A stretch of 24,549 bases of DNA from the NCBI GenBank assembly GCA_934278995.1, contig CAKQWM010000018.1, forward strand, positions 1 to 24,549, read 5' to 3'. The notes beneath the pieces are model-generated. The model saw only the letters and a list, made by a program, of their open reading frames with translations. It did not search any database and was not told where the DNA came from. Every line of letters begins with the position of its first letter. Position 1 is the stretch's first letter. The translations under genes and the position numbers were made by a program. This DNA is from an uncultured Clostridia bacterium (lineage in GTDB: Bacteria; Bacillota; Clostridia; Christensenellales; Borkfalkiaceae). Positions 22,640-24,549 of the stretch are shown one piece after another.

Positions 22640-23450
22640 CATCGATAAATTATTTAAAGAGTTCGTAGCCGATTATATTTCAAAAAACAAAGACAATCTT
22701 AAAGGCGACGTCGAGGAACAAAAAGAAGCCGTTTACGACGCTTTTTCCAAAACTACTTTCGATGCGCTCGGCGGAAAAACCCCGATTGATTTTTACGACG
22801 ACGAAAAAGATAAAACGGTCGAAATTTTAAAAGAGCATTTCGTTAAAAACGTTCCCGTGTCGGAATACCTTATCGACGCGCTCATATCCTACGCCGACGA
22901 AGAAGAATTAAACGCGCTGATTTCAGACGCGAGTGAGGACGATTTACTATTAATCGTCATCGAGGTAATGATTCATAAAAACTCAAAAATCGCCGTTAAC
23001 GGGCTTATAGACCTACTTTTTGAAGGTAAACGCTCTAAAGAAGTGCTTGACGCTTGCGTAGATTATCTTTCCGATAAAGACGTTTTCGATAAAATCAACG
23101 ATTATCTTTCTAAAGAAAATCAAGTTGTTACGGCGCAGTTATGCGACCTTATTTCCCGACAGAAACGCCACTCTTACGTTATGACTAAAGCGCTTGAAAC
23201 GGAATTTTTAAAAAATCCCGAAAAAGCGCCGGAGTATTGTTCTTATCTCGTCGAATACGGCGACGAAAGCGTTTTACAAACTCTTTACGAAGGTCTTAAT
23301 AAAGCGACAGATTACGTTTCGACCAAAGAAATTTTAATCGCAATAGAAGCGCTCGGCGGCGAAGCCGACTTTAACAGAGATTTTTCAAAGGACAAAGATT
23401 ATATAGCCATCAAGGAGGCTCAAAAAAATGAGCGTAAAAATAACCGTTAA
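22626..23450 (+). CDS. Acidic all-helical protein, HEAT-like
   Basis: A 274-residue acidic protein predicted to be almost all helix, with repeating pairs such as VSEYLIDALISYADEEELNALI, DDLLLIVIEVMIHKNSKIAVNGLIDLLF and KEVLDACVDYLSD, in the manner of HEAT-type repeats. No known domain, signal or catalytic motif is recognised. It overlaps the upstream TPR gene by 14 bases and the downstream DUF1963-like gene by 23, so its translation is probably coupled to both. A role with the TPR protein in one complex is inferred from the overlap only. AAGGTG precedes the ATG. It contains a 13-mer repeat copy at 22998-23010, in frame as Asn-Gly-Leu-Ile. Confidence 0.75.
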   Translation: MKIVDIDKLFKEFVADYISKNKDNLKGDVEEQKEAVYDAFSKTTFDALGGKTPIDFYDDEKDKTVEILKEHFVKNVPVSEYLIDALISYADEEELNALISDASEDDLLLIVIEVMIHKNSKIAVNGLIDLLFEGKRSKEVLDACVDYLSDKDVFDKINDYLSKENQVVTAQLCDLISRQKRHSYVMTKALETEFLKNPEKAPEYCSYLVEYGDESVLQTLYEGLNKATDYVSTKEILIAIEALGGEADFNRDFSKDKDYIAIKEAQKNERKNNR

Positions 23451-23958
23451 AGACGCGGACTGCGATATGGAAGCTAGCAAATTTTTCGGGGAAATTCTGC
23501 TTCCCGAAGAATGGCTCGAAAAAAACGTTTTCGCGCCCGAAGAACTTTATTTTTGTCAGATAAATTTGCAGGAAGTTTACGAAGCCGTAGGCAAAACCCT
23601 TCTTCCCGAAACGGGCATGCTGTACTTTTTTATCGATTACACCCGCAAAAAGCCCGAAGCAGTCGTAAGATACTACGACGGGGAGCCGGACGCCTACACT
23701 ATGTTTAACGAAGACTGGGAAACCGATTACGACGTTTATACCGAATGGCCCATGTATTTTGAACTCGGCGACGGCGGCGCGGCGTTGCTTTGTAAAGACG
23801 AAAAGGTAAGCGACGGTGAAATCGCTCTTTTAAAATACGATCCTAAGCGCCTCGGAATCGACTTTTTACATGAAAGCGAAAAAAGTTTGTATTTTATAAT
23901 TTCGGTAAACGATTTAAAAAACGCAGACTTCGGCAGCGTAAAACTTTTATTCGCTTAA
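23428..23958 (+). CDS. DUF1963/YwqG-like protein
   Basis: The 176 residues resemble the YwqG/DUF1963 family: FFGEILLPEEWLEKN, ELYFCQINLQEVYEAVGKTLLPETGMLYFFIDY (about 41-71), then a region around EDWETDYDVYTEWPMYFELGDGG and a closing SLYFIISVNDLKNADFGSVKLLF. Family members are small cytosolic beta-rich proteins of unknown biochemical role, often found beside repeat proteins. It is the last gene of the cluster, with AAGGAGG upstream inside the HEAT-like gene. A short hairpin-like sequence ACGGTT-GATA-AACCGT lies just after the stop codon but lacks a T-tract. Confidence 0.78.
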   Translation: MSVKITVKDADCDMEASKFFGEILLPEEWLEKNVFAPEELYFCQINLQEVYEAVGKTLLPETGMLYFFIDYTRKKPEAVVRYYDGEPDAYTMFNEDWETDYDVYTEWPMYFELGDGGAALLCKDEKVSDGEIALLKYDPKRLGIDFLHESEKSLYFIISVNDLKNADFGSVKLLFA

Positions 23959-24043
23959 TTTGACACGGTTGATAAACCGTATGGGTTTAATATTTCGGTT
24001 GAACGGTAATTTTAATTTTTTTTGCAATTTCGGAATAAAAACG

Positions 24044-24072
24044 TTGCCAAATTGCGTTTATTGTGTTATTAT
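24044..24072 (+). promoter_or_regulatory. tRNA-Glu promoter
   Basis: TTGCCA (24044-24049), 17-base spacer, TATTAT (24067-24072). The start of transcription would be near 24079, about 14 bases before the tRNA. Confidence 0.6.
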
Positions 24073-24092
24073 TATCGGGCAAACGAAGAAAC

Positions 24093-24167
24093 GGCCTCAT
24101 GGTCAAGCGGTTAAGACGTCGCCCTCTCACGGCGAAAACAGGGGTTCGAGTCCCCTTGGGGCTACCA
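24093..24167 (+). tRNA. tRNA-Glu, anticodon CTC, CCA encoded
   Basis: It folds as a full cloverleaf. The acceptor is GGCCTCA with TGGGGCT, discriminator A24164, then encoded CCA. The D-arm contains GGTCAAGCGGTTAA. The anticodon stem is TCGCC/GGCGA with loop CTCTCAC (anticodon 24126-24128). The T-arm is AGGGG-TTCGAGT-CCCCT. The body matches bacterial tRNA-Glu, reading GAG. The first acceptor pair is G1-U72, a wobble pair where bacterial tRNA-Glu usually has G-C. The 3' end from 24147 on is repeated downstream in a tandem array. Confidence 0.93.
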
Positions 24168-24205
24168 AACAAACAAGACGGGTTTTTACCCGTCTTGTTT
24201 GTTTT
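24168..24205 (+). terminator. tRNA-Glu terminator
   Basis: AACAAACAAGACGGG (24168-24182) pairs perfectly with CCCGTCTTGTTTGTT (24189-24203) around TTTTTA, and TT follows. It begins directly after the CCA. Confidence 0.9.
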
Positions 24206-24215
24206 GAAAGAAGAT

Positions 24216-24354
24216 AAGGGGACGAGAACGGGTGGGAAGTCGCCTTGCAAAGGTAAGAATATATTTCCGCGAAAGCAAGGCGACCAAACGCAATAGTATT
24301 GCGTTTGCCACACAGGCGTGATAGCAAGGCAAGCCTTGCGGAGCGAGTCCCCTT
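24216..24354 (+). ncRNA. Candidate structured element within repeat unit 1
   Basis: Four stems can form together without conflict: AAGGGGAC (24216-24223) with GTCCCCTT (24347-24354) as closing helix; GTCGCCTTGC (24239-24248) with GCAAGGCGAC (24275-24284); AAACGCAATA (24286-24295) with TATTGCGTTT (24297-24306); GCAAGGC (24324-24330) with GCCTTGC (24333-24339). The whole resembles a multi-arm junction. It may be a structured RNA or a DNA element folded as single strand; transcription is not shown. Confidence 0.4.
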
Positions 24355-24364
24355 GGGGCTACCA

Positions 24365-24402
24365 AACAAACAAGACGGGTTTTTGCCCGTCTTGTTTGTT
24401 TT
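24365..24402 (+). terminator. Terminator hairpin duplicated in repeat unit 2
   Basis: The same 15-bp stem as after the tRNA (24365-24379 with 24386-24400), with TTTTTG in the loop instead of TTTTTA. It would stop any transcript crossing unit 1, so each unit ends in its own terminator. Confidence 0.85.
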
Positions 24403-24549
24403 GAAAGAAAAAAAAGGGGACGAGAACGGGTGGGGAGTCGCCTTGCAAAGGAGAGAATATATTTCCGCGAAGGCAAGGCGACCAAACGCAATAGTATTGC
24501 GTTTGCCACACAGGCGTGATAGCAAGGCAAGCCTTGCGGAGCGAGTCCC

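Larger units (their letters stand above)
24147..24549 (+). repeat. Tandem ~197-bp units carrying the tRNA-Glu 3' end and terminator
   Basis: Unit 1 is 24147-24343 (197 bp), unit 2 is 24344-24541 (198 bp), and a third begins at 24542 and is cut by the window edge. Units 1 and 2 differ by seven substitutions and one inserted base. Each starts with the tRNA T-loop to CCA segment, then the tRNA terminator hairpin, then about 138 bases of structured non-coding DNA. Open frames read through this region on both strands repeat with the unit and are not genes. Confidence 0.92.

Noticed and set aside
24127..24530. Two long minus-strand open frames (132 and 114 codons) across the tRNA and repeat array
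   Set aside because: Their predicted proteins repeat with the 197-bp unit and run through the tRNA and terminators; they are open only because the repeat lacks stops in those frames.
24147..24549. Repeat array as CRISPR
   Set aside because: The period is ~197 bp, the whole unit is conserved with no variable spacers, and there are no cas genes.

Overview
The window looks like chromosome from an uncultured anaerobic member of the Bacillota, most likely class Clostridia. The evidence is AGGAGG-type ribosome binding sites, TTGACA-17-TATAAT promoters, a SepF cell-division protein, a UPF0735/PheB ACT protein, a CsoR-copA copper operon, an Hsp33 chaperone and many oxygen-sensitive Fe-S or flavin enzyme types. 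I cannot place it below class. Base composition is moderately AT-rich and uniform, with no sign of a prophage or large genomic island.

Layout. 1-1494 is the 3' part of a secreted InlB-repeat protein. 1588-1971 is a small heavy-metal-associated (HMA) domain gene with a strong promoter and a palindromic operator candidate. 2291-6433 is a catabolic-looking unit: an old-yellow-enzyme/dienoyl-CoA-reductase-like iron-sulfur flavoenzyme followed by both subunits of an aconitase-X type dehydratase, closed by a terminator. 6460-6749 is a non-coding element with terminal inverted repeats, probably a MITE with TA target duplication. 6758-9855 (minus) is a csoR-copA operon with two CsoR-type operators; the copA frame runs into a second HMA domain that also has its own ribosome binding site. 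10083-11771 encodes a VanZ-like membrane protein with a large extracellular Ig-like insertion. 11948-12855 holds a two-repeat Myb/SANT-like DNA-binding protein and, convergent to it, sepF. 13089-14429 is a lipoprotein HtrA-like protease.

14623-17888 is an aspartate-family amino-acid block: pheB-like ACT protein, a short aspartate kinase preceded by a terminator hairpin that contains its ribosome binding site, and on the opposite strand asd-dapB. The kinase and dapB overlap tail to tail. 18069-19277 is a multi-pass membrane protein. 19362-23958 is a tightly packed set: methyltransferase, hslO (Hsp33), TPR protein, HEAT-like protein and DUF1963/YwqG-like protein, the last four overlapping one another.

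24093-24549 holds a tRNA-Glu(CTC) gene, its terminator, and the start of a tandem array of about 197-bp units. Each unit duplicates the tRNA 3' end plus the terminator and adds a segment that can fold into several perfect stems; the array runs off the window. A 13-base word, AACGGGCTTATAG, occurs seven times across the window in both intergenic and coding DNA and is the other pattern that ordinary gene content does not explain. The best candidates for something undescribed are the tRNA-associated array, the copA/copZ dual-product frame, the flavoenzyme-aconitase X operon and the repeated word.
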